Below the pieces are notes generated by a model, which was not told the origin of the DNA, did no database searches, and saw only the letters and a list, made by a program, of their open reading frames with translations. The translations under genes were made by a program, and so were the position numbers. Below are positions 63,766-64,000 of a stretch of 64,000 bases of DNA, in pieces. Source of the stretch: Streptomyces sp. NBC_01485 (GTDB lineage Bacteria > Actinomycetota > Actinomycetes > Streptomycetales > Streptomycetaceae). Positions within the stretch are counted from its first letter, which is position 1, and the number at the start of each line of letters is the position of its first letter. The stretch spans positions 6,944,001-7,008,000 of the forward strand of contig NZ_CP109435.1 of the NCBI RefSeq assembly GCF_036227125.1, given 5' to 3'.

Positions 63766-64000
63766 GTGGCCGTGACCGAACCAGTGCCCGAGGAGACCCC
63801 CTCGGGGCGTGCCACCGGAACTTCCCCCGCAGGAACCGCTGCCGTTCTGAAGTCGCCGGGCGAGCGACCGGCGCACGAGGGCATCCTGCGGCGTCAGTCG
63901 GCACGCGAGTCGGCGGCGCGCACATACGCGCGTGCCCTCCCGATCGTGCCGGTACGGGCACGCGGGCTGACCATCGAGGGCGCGGACGGCCGCCGCTACC
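63766..64000 (+). CDS. Class III aminotransferase, N-terminal part (diaminobutyrate-type)
   Basis: This is cut by the window end, with 78 residues visible. After a Pro/Thr-rich lead of about 40 residues comes QSARESAARTYARALPIVPV and GLTIEGADGRRY, the N-terminal signature of class III PLP aminotransferases of the diaminobutyrate-2-oxoglutarate type. The PLP lysine is outside the window. In Streptomyces such genes often introduce a diamine or siderophore (desferrioxamine/aerobactin-like) or ectoine-like pathway, but the downstream context is not visible. GTG 63766 is chosen by its ribosome-binding site; GTG 63772 is possible. Confidence 0.7.
   Translation, partial: MAVTEPVPEETPSGRATGTSPAGTAAVLKSPGERPAHEGILRRQSARESAARTYARALPIVPVRARGLTIEGADGRRY

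Overview
The window is high-GC actinobacterial DNA and almost certainly the core chromosome of a Streptomyces. The rRNA sequences, the osaC-osaA-osaB locus, the N-terminal Ala-Lys-Pro repeats of FtsK, the gluABCD-gluRK cluster and rshA all fit that genus. The gene order matches what I remember of the S. coelicolor SCO5746-SCO5799 region. No prophage, insertion sequence, CRISPR array or biosynthetic cluster was seen.

Layout. Positions 1-3480 hold the end of a 16S-23S spacer, a complete 23S rRNA with its processing stem, 5S rRNA and a strong terminator. A shortened DegT-type aminotransferase gene and tRNA-Thr(GGT) follow. Positions 4.4-14 kb hold the osmotic-stress locus: osaC (anti-sigma kinase/PAS/GAF/SpoIIE phosphatase) diverges from osaA (a giant poly-HAMP hybrid kinase) and osaB (its response regulator). 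Positions 14-22.4 kb carry ftsK, a RodZ-like gene, the coupled set rimO-pgsA-cinA, clgR, a Dps gene and a coupled small membrane protein. Positions 22.5-31 kb carry an SDR, the repair pair nei-lhr, an AraC regulator with an abnormal C-terminus and a prenyltransferase-fold protein.

Positions 31-36.4 kb hold DUF3046, an AI-2E family permease, recA with an SOS-type promoter, recX, and a cysteine dioxygenase-rhodanese operon. That operon is preceded by an uncatalogued 15-codon Cys-rich leader ORF. Positions 36.5-45.2 kb hold an FAD monooxygenase, the glutamate ABC transporter gluABCD, its divergent two-component system gluR-gluK and an orphan TAXI solute receptor. Positions 45.3-49.9 kb hold a MazG-like protein, a large lipoprotein, a KhtTU-like cation/proton antiporter pair and the fused remains of a NarL-type two-component system. 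Positions 49.9-61.4 kb hold miaB, an extradiol-dioxygenase-like protein, two small acidic proteins, miaA, a membrane protein, dapF, rshA, a secreted M1 peptidase and hflX. Positions 61.5-64 kb hold a decapitated serine-protease pseudogene, its intact lipoprotein paralogue and the start of a class III aminotransferase.

Functionally this is housekeeping plus stress control: osmosensing (Osa), stringent response (RshA), proteostasis (ClgR), DNA repair (RecA/RecX/Lhr/Nei), tRNA and ribosome modification (MiaA/MiaB/RimO/HflX) and amino-acid sensing (GluRK, the Cys leader). The recA-recX-(glu)-miaB-miaA-dapF-hflX order is an old actinobacterial synteny block. The observations most worth following are the Cys leader peptide, the exactly periodic HAMP array of OsaA, and three separate gene-decay scars (49.3, 61.5 and 30.1 kb).
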